Source of the DNA: Bacteroidota bacterium
GTDB lineage: Bacteria > Bacteroidota > Bacteroidia > B-17B0 > Aurantibacillaceae
Length of the DNA: 19,615 bases
Reading direction: 5' to 3'
NCBI GenBank assembly: GCA_025360565.1
Contig: JANYBY010000019.1
Coordinates: 1 to 19,615 of the forward strand
This document shows, piece by piece, positions 1 through 6,688 of this stretch. Position numbers and translations under genes: made by a program. Numbering within the stretch: position 1 is the stretch's first letter; each line of letters opens with the position of its first letter. The notes beneath the pieces were generated by a model. The model worked only from the letters and a program-made list of their open reading frames with translations. It was not told where the DNA came from and ran no database searches.

Positions 1-511
1 AAATTAATTTAGCGATCGATTTATGTTCTTTTGTTACAAGGTGTGTTACTTCGCCGTTTAAATTTGCTCCGGTAGCGTAATCACTTTGTTTCAACACATC
101 ATTTATCATTCCTTGCAATCCCAAAGAGCGTCCATCGTCGGGATGGTAGATCCGCGTGATTCCATATTTATGAAGATCTTCAATTTCCGAAGGCAAAATA
201 GTTCCGCCTCCGCCTCCAAATATTTTTATGTGCCCGCACCCCCGCTCTTTCAGCAGATCGTACATGTACTTAAAATATTCGTTGTGTCCGCCCTGGTAAC
301 TGGTAATGGCAATGGCGTTGGCATCTTCCTGAATAGCGCAATCTACAATTTCCTGTACGCTTCTATCGTGCCCCAAATGAATAATTTCGGCGCCGGTGCT
401 TTGCATAACGCGGCGCATAATATTAATGGCCGCATCGTGCCCGTCGAATAACGCGGCAGCGGTAACAATGCGAATTTTATGTTTGGTTTGATATGGTTTT
501 GTCTCGATCAT
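1..511 (-). CDS. icmF: Fused isobutyryl-CoA mutase, N-terminal B12-binding part (cut by window start)
   Basis: The first 170 residues are visible and the rest lies outside the window. They form the adenosylcobalamin-binding domain that opens IcmF-type acyl-CoA mutases, which interconvert isobutyryl-CoA and n-butyryl-CoA through a carbon-skeleton rearrangement. The B12 motif D23-G-H25-D supplies the lower axial histidine. S71-Y-Q-G-G-H76 and the glycine run F98-GGGGG103 line the nucleotide tail of the cofactor. This domain standing first, followed in the full family by a MeaI-like G-protein chaperone and the mutase barrel, separates IcmF from ordinary methylmalonyl-CoA mutase, where the B12 domain is last. 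The ATG at 511 gives the family start. A 12-bp palindrome CTTAAATTTAAG (530-541) lies 18 bases upstream and could be an operator, but it is AT-only in its core. The exact substrate cannot be told without the mutase domain; a MeaI-less relative is the main alternative. Confidence 0.88.
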   Translation of the reverse strand, partial: MIETKPYQTKHKIRIVTAAALFDGHDAAINIMRRVMQSTGAEIIHLGHDRSVQEIVDCAIQEDANAIAITSYQGGHNEYFKYMYDLLKERGCGHIKIFGGGGGTILPSEIEDLHKYGITRIYHPDDGRSLGLQGMINDVLKQSDYATGANLNGEVTHLVTKEHKSIAKLI

Positions 512-590
512 TTTTATAATGAATTAACGCTTAAATTTAAGTGATTTTTTTTAATTATTACCCTAAATACCGAAGGTGGTTTTAATTAAA

Positions 591-1718
591 TTATTTTTTA
601 ACTATGTTCTTTTTAAACCATAATTCAAAGGCGGGGTCAATAAATTCAACTTTCCCGCTTTGTATATCAATAATTTCATTTTTTAAAAGTGCTTCCTTTA
701 TTTTATTTACGTTGGCAGATGTGCCTAAATTATATTTTTTGATGGACTCCTTTGAGCTAAGGGCCTCCACATTGCCGGTTACCGCTTTTAAAAAATTGAG
801 CTGAGTTGCACTAAGGTTTTCGGTATCTTTATAATAAAGCAAGGCGTTTTGATTTAAAAGGTCGTTGGTTGCTTCTTCAATAATTGTTTCGGTTACCTTT
901 TTATCGGTTGCTACCCAGGTTAAGTGTGCCAGTTGCTGCACATAATACGGGTGGCATTTAACCGCTTGTGCAATTTGCGATGCTTGCGCTGGCGAAATTA
1001 TTTTTTTTGTTTTTTCAAATGCGTTGGTAATATATGTGATCCAGTATTTCTCTTCGATTTTAGGCAAATACATTATTTCGCCGAACTTGTAAAAAGGCAT
1101 GGATTGTTTTTCGAATAATTGCATCATCATGTGTTGTTTGCTACCGTATAAACAATAAGTAACATTTTCCTGGTGTTGAAATTCACTTCTTAATCTTTTT
1201 TGAAAAAGAGCAGGGTCGTTAAATGTATTTATATTTTGAAATTCGTCTATGCAGATGACAATTTTAATGTTTTTTTCTTTTGCTATCTTTTCGGGCAATT
1301 GCAATATCTCTTTATAACTTTTTTGCACGCTGTCCCAATCCAACGAGATCTCAAAATCGTTCATCGGATCTATTCCCACCGTAAATTTCGGACTGATCTG
1401 CTTCAGGTATTTTTTGCCCGTTGCTATCAGTGTTTCAATTTTTGTAGAAGTGGCTCTTAAAACCGCCGTAAAAAAACGGGTATAGAACTCTTCTTCATTT
1501 CGGATCGGAAAAAGATCAATGATAATGACGCATGTTTTTTTTGAATGAACCAGCGTTGCTACTTTTTCAACCAACGAAGATTTACCCCAGCGGCGCGGCG
1601 AAATTAGGATGGTATTGATACCATGTTCAAAATTTGATCTTAGTTTTTTGGCATCGGCCTCCCGGTCTGTGAAATAATTTGACCGTACAGTTTTACCAAA
1701 AGAAAACGGAGTTTGCAT
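591..1718 (-). CDS. Stand-alone AAA/STAND-like ATPase, copy 1 (archaeal-ATPase family, PF01637 type)
   Basis: This is a 375-residue predicted P-loop NTPase. Walker A is S40-P-R-R-W-G-K46-S-S, with the family's RR in place of the usual first glycine. Walker B is I157-D-E-F160, followed by a sensor-like Y191-G-S-K-Q. The tail (about 302-362) has the alternating pattern of a winged helix with a conserved K-Y-x-L-G-T-S turn. The N-terminus 'PFSFGKTV..YFTDRE' is the family's usual opening. I chose ATG 1718 over an in-frame TTG at 1751 because the TTG lies in the -33 box of an excellent promoter and ATG follows the -7 box by 3 bases. The ATPase at 9577 is a paralogue, sharing the Walker boxes, the G-S-x-Q-x-M-M motif, a P-F-[YF] motif and the winged-helix turn. 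No nuclease domain is present. The biological role is unknown; family members are often expanded in a lineage and suspected of DNA-linked or defence roles, which is inference here. Confidence 0.85.
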   Translation of the reverse strand: MQTPFSFGKTVRSNYFTDREADAKKLRSNFEHGINTILISPRRWGKSSLVEKVATLVHSKKTCVIIIDLFPIRNEEEFYTRFFTAVLRATSTKIETLIATGKKYLKQISPKFTVGIDPMNDFEISLDWDSVQKSYKEILQLPEKIAKEKNIKIVICIDEFQNINTFNDPALFQKRLRSEFQHQENVTYCLYGSKQHMMMQLFEKQSMPFYKFGEIMYLPKIEEKYWITYITNAFEKTKKIISPAQASQIAQAVKCHPYYVQQLAHLTWVATDKKVTETIIEEATNDLLNQNALLYYKDTENLSATQLNFLKAVTGNVEALSSKESIKKYNLGTSANVNKIKEALLKNEIIDIQSGKVEFIDPAFELWFKKNIVKK

Positions 1719-1721
1719 ACC

Positions 1722-1752
1722 CAAAGATACATCTTTTTTATAACTTACCAAA
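1722..1752 (-). promoter_or_regulatory. Bacteroidetes-type promoter of ATPase copy 1
   Basis: Reading the minus strand, a TTTG box (1752-1749) is followed by a 19-base spacer and a perfect TAnnTTTG box, TATCTTTG (1729-1722). This is the known primary-sigma promoter form in Bacteroides and Flavobacterium. The ATG starts only 3 bases after the -7 box, so the transcript would have almost no leader. A 15-bp tandem repeat abuts the upstream side of the TTTG box. Confidence 0.6.
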
Positions 1753-1792
1753 TAGTTAGTTACCTTTTAGTTAGTTACCTTTTAGTTAGTTT
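1753..1792. repeat. 15-bp tandem repeat, about 2.7 copies
   Basis: The plus-strand unit TAGTTAGTTACCTTT occurs perfectly at 1753-1767 and 1768-1782, then partly at 1783-1792. On the minus strand it reads as three spaced GTAACTAACTA-like sites directly against the -33 box of the ATPase promoter. Regular spacing beside a promoter suggests protein-binding sites. Polymerase slippage giving a simple repeat is the plain alternative. Confidence 0.85.
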
Positions 1793-1818
1793 TAAGAGAC
1801 CCGGTCGTTTATACTTAT

Positions 1819-2163
1819 TTAGCCGCGGATCTGTTTTTTACGATAGGTTGTCAGGTAGAAAATTATCACAAACACAAAGCCAAGTGCAAAAGGTATGGCG
1901 GCAAAATGTTTGTATTGATTGTTATTAAAAAATTCCATCAGCATCCAGAAACTGTTTGCCGAGATCCAAAAAAACACAGCTATGTTCAGATAAACTTCGG
2001 TGCTTTGTAAAGTTTTATACACAATGTAAACGGCCAAAAACACTGTAGGCACAACCATCAACGCCCCTAACCATTTCAACTCTAGCATCCAGCAAGTGTC
2101 TTTTATAAGCCAAAACACAATGTGCATACTTTCAAATTTTCGTATTTTTTCGAACAAATCCAT
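1819..2163 (-). CDS. Small conserved multi-pass membrane protein, function unknown
   Basis: The 114-residue product has three clear hydrophobic segments, about 31-52, 57-79 and 86-107. A Trp/Cys-rich amphipathic stretch before them (F17-W18-L-I-K-D-T-C-W25) could be a fourth, shallow membrane contact. The C-terminus ends in a basic cluster (Y-R-K-K), consistent with a cytoplasmic tail. The pattern resembles a small uncharacterised family I have seen in Flavobacteriia and relatives, but I cannot name a function. It is divergent from the ECF sigma factor gene, with starts 60 bases apart. A perfect TAnnTTTG box lies 11 bases upstream of its ATG. The downstream 15-bp repeat array separates it from ATPase copy 1. 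Confidence 0.78.
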   Translation of the reverse strand: MDLFEKIRKFESMHIVFWLIKDTCWMLELKWLGALMVVPTVFLAVYIVYKTLQSTEVYLNIAVFFWISANSFWMLMEFFNNNQYKHFAAIPFALGFVFVIIFYLTTYRKKQIRG

Positions 2164-2174
2164 TTATATAGGGG

Positions 2175-2182
2175 CAAAATTA
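2175..2182 (-). promoter_or_regulatory. Possible -7 box for the small membrane protein
   Basis: The minus strand reads TAATTTTG, a perfect TAnnTTTG match, 11 bases before the ATG at 2163. The best TTG upstream is about 23 bases away, at the edge of the accepted spacing, so the call is weak. Confidence 0.35.
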
Positions 2183-2223
2183 AACTTTTGCGCTATTTTT
2201 ACATCCAATTTATATACCATTTT

Positions 2224-2772
2224 GTGGCACAAATTGAAGATAAGGATATTTTAGCGCTTTTTAAAGACGAAAAAACCCGCAATACGGCTTTAACTCAGCT
2301 AATAAGTAAGTACCAAAAAATGCTTTACTGGCACATTCGTAAAATTGTGATCGATCACGACGACAGCGATGATGTATTGCAAAATACCTACATTAAAATT
2401 TGGAAAGGTCTCGAAAATTTTAGGGAAGACAGTCAGTTATACACCTGGATGTATAGAATTGCAACCAATGAGGCTCTTACACATTTACGCCAAAAACAAA
2501 AAGCCAATACCACTTCTTTGCACCCTATTGAGTATCAGTTAAGTAAAAGTCTTGAAAGCGATACCTTTTTTGAGGGGGATGAAATTCAGTTAAAATTACA
2601 GCAAGCTATTTTAACATTGCCCGAGAAACAACGGCTTGTTTTTAACATGCGTTATTATGATGAAACCCCTTACGAAAAAATGTCTGAGATCCTTGAAACC
2701 TCAGTTGGAGCGCTGAAAGCGAGCTATCACATTGCAGCAAAAAAAGTGGAAGAATTTTTGATCAGCCATTAA
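2224..2772 (+). CDS. ECF-type RNA polymerase sigma factor
   Basis: The 182-residue product has the two-domain layout of group 4 sigma factors. Region 2 covers about 24-93, with the core-binding and -10-recognition stretch D49-D-V-L-Q-N-T-Y-I-K-I-W60 and T74-W-M-Y-R-I-A80. Region 4 covers about 125-180, with L132-P-E-K-Q-R-L-V-F-N-M-R and a helix-turn-helix ending in the alanine-rich K165-A-S-Y-H-I-A-A-K-K. It should direct core polymerase to a small regulon that may include its own operon. I chose GTG 2224 because the protein then begins just before region 2. The longer ATG start at 2122 would add a lysine/aromatic-rich tail and run into the divergent gene. The anti-sigma-like gene follows 34 bases later. 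It is a typical Bacteroidetes ECF with no C-terminal extension. Confidence 0.87.
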   Translation: MAQIEDKDILALFKDEKTRNTALTQLISKYQKMLYWHIRKIVIDHDDSDDVLQNTYIKIWKGLENFREDSQLYTWMYRIATNEALTHLRQKQKANTTSLHPIEYQLSKSLESDTFFEGDEIQLKLQQAILTLPEKQRLVFNMRYYDETPYEKMSEILETSVGALKASYHIAAKKVEEFLISH

Positions 2773-2806
2773 ACTTTGGGCCAAAAACACAGTCTATATA
2801 CCGTAA

Positions 2807-3592
2807 ATGAGCAAAAACCCGGAAAATAACGATTTTAACAAAGAGCCCAACAGCTTTGGTTTGCCCGACGGTTATTTTGAAAGATCGGCCGGCTCAATAA
2901 TGCATAAAATTGAATGGATAGAGGAGCATAAAATTTATCCGCGTTTAAGTGCCTTAAAAAAAGAAACAGGTTTTATTGTTCCGCTAAATTATTTTGAAAC
3001 AGTTGAAACAGCTCTTGAATTAATATCTTATCCCAATTTATTAGCTTGTAAAAAAGATGCGGGTTTTACAGTTCCTTTAAATTATTTTGAAGATGCTGAA
3101 GCTAATGAATTAGAAAAAGTGTTGGTGTTGGAAGAAAATGAGCTGGCCTCTTTCAGTGTTTTAAATTCTATTCCAAAACAAAACGCGTTTACGGTTAAGG
3201 AAAATTATTTTACAGACTCAGAACAAAAAATAATTTCGGCATTAACCACTGAAGCAAAAGTAATTAAACTATTTACGCCTAAGATTTGGTTCTCGGCCGC
3301 AGCCGCGGTATTAACCATTGTGCTGGGCCTGTGGTTATACAACAACTTTTTTAAACCTGTTGGGGTAAAAGATTGCGGCTCGTTGGCTTGTTTGGATAAA
3401 AACGATCTGGTGAAATCGAAAAACCTGGAAGGTTTGGATAACGATGAATTATACGAACTGGTGAACACGAAAAAATTGGAAGAAAAACTCGAAAAAAAAG
3501 ACGCTAAAAAGAACGAGAACAAAACGGGTAGAAAGAACTTGGACACCAGTTTAAAAAATGTAAACACCGACGATCTGCTGGATGAAATATAA
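2807..3592 (+). CDS. Membrane anti-sigma-like protein with four F-x-V-P-x-x-Y-F repeats
   Basis: The 261-residue product has a long cytoplasmic N-terminal part, one membrane span (about 161-182) and an acidic/basic periplasmic tail. Four copies of a short motif stand in the cytoplasmic part: F17-G-L-P-D-G-Y-F-E25, F56-I-V-P-L-N-Y-F-E64, F87-T-V-P-L-N-Y-F-E95 and F128-T-V-K-E-N-Y-F-T136. A single 'vPenYFe' near the N-terminus is common in Bacteroidetes proteins encoded next to ECF sigma factors; four copies is unusual. The tail has a cysteine pair (C190, C195), a Lys/Glu-rich coiled segment and two similar acidic ends, L-D-N-D-E-L-Y-E-L and N-T-D-D-L-L-D-E-I at the C-terminus. Position and topology point to an anti-sigma factor that holds the upstream sigma at the membrane. 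No zinc-binding ZAS motif is visible. The stop overlaps the next start (TAATG), implying coupled translation. Confidence 0.82.
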   Translation: MSKNPENNDFNKEPNSFGLPDGYFERSAGSIMHKIEWIEEHKIYPRLSALKKETGFIVPLNYFETVETALELISYPNLLACKKDAGFTVPLNYFEDAEANELEKVLVLEENELASFSVLNSIPKQNAFTVKENYFTDSEQKIISALTTEAKVIKLFTPKIWFSAAAAVLTIVLGLWLYNNFFKPVGVKDCGSLACLDKNDLVKSKNLEGLDNDELYELVNTKKLEEKLEKKDAKKNENKTGRKNLDTSLKNVNTDDLLDEI

Positions 3593-4020
3593 TGTACAAA
3601 GCTTTTAAAATATTAATTTTTATTTGGCTGTTTTGTCTGCCTTTTGCCAACCATGCGCAAAATGATAAAGATAAGATAGAAGCCTTGCGCGTTACATTTA
3701 TTACCAAAAAAGTAGAATTAACTAACAGCGAATCGGAAAAATTCTGGCCTATTTACAACGAGTATAACGATAAGGTAAAAGCCATAAAAAAGAATTTAAG
3801 GCAGAGTTATAAAAAATCATCCGAAACAATTTCGGATAAAGAAGCCGAAGAACTTTATCAACTGGATATAAAATCCAAACAGGCCGAAGTGGACATTCAC
3901 AAACTGTACAGCGAAAAAATAAAAACGATTATTGGCGCCAAAAAGTTTATTAAATTGCGTATTGCCGAAGAAGAATTTAAGCGTGAGATCATTAATAGCA
4001 TAAAAGATAAGAGCGATTAA
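3592..4020 (+). CDS. Spy/CpxP-like periplasmic sensor protein of the ECF system
   Basis: The 142-residue product has a signal peptide (about 1-22, basic start, hydrophobic core, cleavage near N-H-A-Q) and an all-helical, charged mature part. L-T-N-S-E-S-E-K-F-W-P-I-Y-N-E-Y (about 43-58) is the hallmark of the Bacteroidetes Spy/CpxP-like 'sensor of ECF-type sigma factor' group, related to LTxxQ chaperones. The remainder is Lys/Glu-rich helix likely to form a cradle-like dimer, as in Spy. It probably acts in the periplasm, reporting misfolded or damaged envelope protein to the membrane partner encoded just before it. It overlaps the previous gene by one base and is followed directly by the barrel gene with no gap, so all belong to one operon. 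The periplasmic chaperone role is inferred from family resemblance. Confidence 0.86.
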   Translation: MYKAFKILIFIWLFCLPFANHAQNDKDKIEALRVTFITKKVELTNSESEKFWPIYNEYNDKVKAIKKNLRQSYKKSSETISDKEAEELYQLDIKSKQAEVDIHKLYSEKIKTIIGAKKFIKLRIAEEEFKREIINSIKDKSD

Positions 4021-5241
4021 TTGAAAGCGAGAAATCACATAGTTACGGTGCTGACATTCCTCAGCGCTATTTTTTTATTTCTCACCAAAACTGAGGCACA
4101 AAAGTCTTTTGATAGCCTTAAACTAAAATTACCCAAACATTATTTTAAAACCGTAATTTTAATTGACGGGTACAGCAAACCTTCTCAAAACATTAAGCTC
4201 GATCAATCGATGAACGATACCACTGCCGATTTTTTGAGCAAACGTTTAAAAACTTATGGCGTTAAACAATTTGTTCTTTCGGTTAACACACCTCTGGCCA
4301 CTTTTGAAAGATCAACCGGAGACAGCGGTGTAACAAAAAACACGCATATTCTTTTAACCGCCAATTACATGAGCCTGCAGCCTGTTTTTGGCGGAATTGA
4401 GCAACATAGTTTATATAAGGCGGGTATTGGTTTGCGGGTTATTATCAATTCAGGAAAAAAATCTGTTTGGTTCATTGATGCCTCGCCGTTTGTTACACGG
4501 GATGTGCCCAAGGATGGAAATGATAAATCAAAAGGGTATTACCGCATGGCAAGTACCATTGTTTACAGTTACAATCCCAACGATCATTTTAACTGGCGCG
4601 TTGGTATAACAAAATCTTTTTTGTGGGGCAATCGACTTTATTTACCATTTTTTGGTGTACGTTTTGGGCGGTTGGATAAGGTTAATTTTAGTTTACAAAT
4701 TCCGCGATGCATGAGCTTAAATATTCCGGTAAATCAAAAGTTAGTTTTTAGCGTTTACACAAAACCACAGGGCGGCATGTTCAATTTTTCGAACCGTGAT
4801 TCGCTTTATTATTTGGGCAACGCTTCTACTTTTAATTTTACGCGTTACGAAATTAACACAGGCTTTAGGGCAGATGTAAGATTGAATAACTGGTTTAATT
4901 TTTATGTAGCTCTTGGTTTAAGTACAAAAAATAATATCACGTTCTATTCCGAAAAAGCGAATAAGGATAAACCCCGCCTTCCCTACTCCACTTATTTTTA
5001 TGACCACGGAATGCCAACAACAGGTTATTTAAATTTTGGCTTGGTACTTAAATTCGGAAAAACAAAATCGTACTTTTTCAATCGGAATATTTACGATGCC
5101 ATTGATCTGAATAATACTGTTGGCGATGGCGACAATAATATCTCTAACGGGAACACACAAATACCGAACGCCCCTAAAAAAACCAAAAAGGATGTGAACC
5201 TGAGTTCGGTGCAGGATCTGATCGATTATAACGATTTTTAG
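4021..5241 (+). CDS. Predicted outer-membrane beta-barrel protein
   Basis: The 406-residue product starts at a TTG that touches the previous stop codon. The TTG is credible because it opens a proper signal peptide (about 1-26, ending T-E-A-Q). The mature part is rich in alternating aromatic/polar strands with turns, such as 'YSYNPNDHFNWRVGITKSF', 'GNRLYLPFFGVRFG' and 'GYLNFGLVLKFG', as in outer-membrane barrels of Bacteroidetes. It resembles the DUF6268-type barrels, but I hold that name loosely. After the last strand comes an Asn/Asp-rich linker and a short acidic tail, S-V-Q-D-L-I-D-Y-N-D-F, which should face the periplasm and recalls the tail of the anti-sigma-like protein. Being last in the sigma operon, it may be the regulated target or the outer-membrane sensor. 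Function is otherwise unknown. Confidence 0.8.
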   Translation: MKARNHIVTVLTFLSAIFLFLTKTEAQKSFDSLKLKLPKHYFKTVILIDGYSKPSQNIKLDQSMNDTTADFLSKRLKTYGVKQFVLSVNTPLATFERSTGDSGVTKNTHILLTANYMSLQPVFGGIEQHSLYKAGIGLRVIINSGKKSVWFIDASPFVTRDVPKDGNDKSKGYYRMASTIVYSYNPNDHFNWRVGITKSFLWGNRLYLPFFGVRFGRLDKVNFSLQIPRCMSLNIPVNQKLVFSVYTKPQGGMFNFSNRDSLYYLGNASTFNFTRYEINTGFRADVRLNNWFNFYVALGLSTKNNITFYSEKANKDKPRLPYSTYFYDHGMPTTGYLNFGLVLKFGKTKSYFFNRNIYDAIDLNNTVGDGDNNISNGNTQIPNAPKKTKKDVNLSSVQDLIDYNDF

Positions 5242-5269
5242 ACCGAAATTTATTTCATAAAATTAGGCT

Positions 5270-5277
5270 TATCTTTG
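5270..5277 (+). promoter_or_regulatory. -7 promoter box for the DUF2279 gene
   Basis: TATCTTTG is a perfect TAnnTTTG match and stands 4 bases before the ATG at 5282. No clean TTTG is found 19-21 bases upstream; the nearest is TTTA at 5249-5252. It suggests that the DUF2279 gene can be transcribed apart from the sigma operon. Confidence 0.5.
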
Positions 5278-5281
5278 TTTA

Positions 5282-6196
5282 ATGCTCAAGCGTTCAGTTA
5301 TTGTATTTCTTTCACTCATTTTATTGAGCACTAAAAGCTTTTGCCAGAACGATTCGGTCAGTCCCAAAAAAATAAAACTCACAAAAATTATTTTACTGAG
5401 TTCTTCCTGCGCTTTAACCGCGGGTTCGTTGGTATATTTAAATCAGGCCTGGTACTCGAACTACAACACCGGCAAATTTCATTTTTTTGATGATAACGCC
5501 GAGTGGATGCAAATGGATAAAATGGGGCATTTTTTTACCACCTACCAAATGGGTCGTTTAATGATGGGCGCGTTTGATAAAGCCCGCTTTAATAAAAAAC
5601 AAAAATTATTTATTGGTGGCGCCATTGGTTTGTATTATATGACGGCGGTTGAGTGTTTTGACGGATTCAGCAACGGCTGGGGTTTTTCGTTGGGAGACGA
5701 AACGGCAAATATTTTAGGCGCGGGTTTAGTTATTTCGCAACAAGCATTTTGGAAAGAACAGCGCATTTTGGTAAAATATTCTTATTCGCAAAGCGGACTG
5801 GCGCAATACAACCCCGATCTGTTGGGCAAAAATTTTTACACGCAAATTTTAAAAGATTATAACGGCCAAACGTATTGGCTCAGCTTTAATCCAAGTTCAT
5901 TTATAAAAAAGAGTAACAAGTTTCCCAAGTGGTTAAACTTTGCTTTTGGTTACAGCGCTTACGGTATGCTGAATGCGCGTTACAACACTTTTGCAGTGCA
6001 GGATGCTAATGGAAATGTTTTAAATTTTGAACGAGAAAGACGATTTTATTTTAGTGTGGATGTTGATCTGACGCGTATAAAAACCAAATCGAAATTTTTG
6101 AAGTCTGTATTTTCGGCCTTTAATATGATCAAGTTTCCTGCCCCTGCATTACAGTTTGGCAATAAAGGCATTCGGGGTTATTGGTTATATATGTAA
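5282..6196 (+). CDS. DUF2279 (YfiM-like) envelope protein
   Basis: The 304-residue product has a signal peptide (about 1-22, ending K-S-F-C-Q). The cysteine is not in a good lipobox, so secretion by signal peptidase I is more likely. Conserved family blocks are visible: F68-F-D-D-N-A-E-W-M-Q-M-D-K-M-G-H83, then E124-C-F-D-G-F-S-x-G-W-G-F and S136-L-G-D-E-T-A-N143. These clustered Asp, His and Glu residues between hydrophobic helices could form a site inside the membrane, but no activity is established for DUF2279 as far as I know. The C-terminal third is strand-like and aromatic-rich. It lies 40 bases after the barrel gene, so it may be read through from the sigma operon as well as from its own -7 box. 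Confidence 0.85.
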   Translation: MLKRSVIVFLSLILLSTKSFCQNDSVSPKKIKLTKIILLSSSCALTAGSLVYLNQAWYSNYNTGKFHFFDDNAEWMQMDKMGHFFTTYQMGRLMMGAFDKARFNKKQKLFIGGAIGLYYMTAVECFDGFSNGWGFSLGDETANILGAGLVISQQAFWKEQRILVKYSYSQSGLAQYNPDLLGKNFYTQILKDYNGQTYWLSFNPSSFIKKSNKFPKWLNFAFGYSAYGMLNARYNTFAVQDANGNVLNFERERRFYFSVDVDLTRIKTKSKFLKSVFSAFNMIKFPAPALQFGNKGIRGYWLYM

Positions 6197-6197
6197 T

Positions 6198-6218
6198 TTC
6201 GCTGTTAAATCAAGCGAA
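6198..6218. terminator. Weak hairpin after the DUF2279 gene
   Basis: TTCGCT (6198-6203) and AGCGAA (6213-6218) form a 6-bp stem with a 9-base loop, starting 2 bases after the stop codon. No T-run follows, so it is at most a weak or factor-assisted 3' end. Confidence 0.22.
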
Positions 6219-6302
6219 GCGGCAGTATTAACAACCTACTGTTTTCTGTTGAAAACTAATACTTGATTTTGAGTTAATTAACCTTAATTTTATTCTGATG
6301 CG

Positions 6303-6321
6303 ATACCATGTATATTGGTAT
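6303..6321 (+). promoter_or_regulatory. Interrupted palindrome before the MerR gene
   Basis: ATACCA (6303-6308) and TGGTAT (6316-6321) are exact inverted repeats around a 7-base centre, 17 bases upstream of the MerR start. MerR proteins bind dyad sites in their own promoters, so this may be an autoregulatory operator. A near-match -7 box (TATATTGG, 7 of 8) lies within it. Confidence 0.35.
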
Positions 6322-6338
6322 TAAAATTTAATAAAAAA

Positions 6339-6686
6339 ATGGCTGAAACAGAAAAGGAACAAACCGAAAAATTATTTTACTCTATCAGTGAAGTATCTGA
6401 AATGTTTGAACTAAACGCGAGCACACTTCGCTTTTGGGAAAAAGAATTTGAGTTTTTAAAACCCAGCAAAAACAAAAAAGGCAACCGGCTTTTTACTCAA
6501 AAAGACATTGACAGTATTGCTAAAATTGTTGAGTTGGTAAAACAAAAAGGCTTTACTATTCAGGGTGCCCGCGAGCAGCTTAAAAATGGCGGTACCGAAA
6601 CCATTAATCCCAATAATACTGCATTGGTTATAGCAAAACTTAAGCAGGTAAAAGAAAAACTGATCCAAATAAAAGATACTCTTTAA
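6339..6686 (+). CDS. MerR-family transcriptional regulator
   Basis: The 115-residue product has an N-terminal MerR winged helix-turn-helix: K11-L-F-Y-S-I-S-E-V-S-E-M-F, then S-T-L-R-F-W-E-K-E-F and the wing K-G-N-R-L-F-T. A helical dimerisation segment follows, ending near the C-terminus in K-L-K-Q-V-K-E-K-L. The form with 'RFWEKEF', where classical MerR has R-Y-Y, is the common Bacteroidetes subgroup. It has no effector-binding domain and no metal-ligand cysteines, so it is unlikely to be a metal or drug sensor. I chose the ATG at 6339, the family start, over an in-frame TTG at 6315. The next gene begins 2 bases after its stop, so the two are almost certainly co-transcribed. The targets are unknown. 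Confidence 0.9.
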   Translation: MAETEKEQTEKLFYSISEVSEMFELNASTLRFWEKEFEFLKPSKNKKGNRLFTQKDIDSIAKIVELVKQKGFTIQGAREQLKNGGTETINPNNTALVIAKLKQVKEKLIQIKDTL

Positions 6687-6688
6687 CC

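Noticed and set aside
86..451. 121-codon plus-strand open frame
   Set aside because: It is antisense to the icmF B12-binding domain, whose motifs are unmistakable on the minus strand; the plus-strand product has no family pattern.
530..541. Palindrome CTTAAATTTAAG as an operator of icmF
   Set aside because: It is low-complexity AT sequence in an AT-rich gap; too likely by chance to call as a feature.
1753..1792. CRISPR-like array
   Set aside because: The 15-bp units are contiguous with no spacers, and no cas gene is present.
2122..2223. Longer ATG start for the sigma factor
   Set aside because: It would overlap the divergent membrane-protein gene by 42 bases and add a tail foreign to ECF sigma factors.
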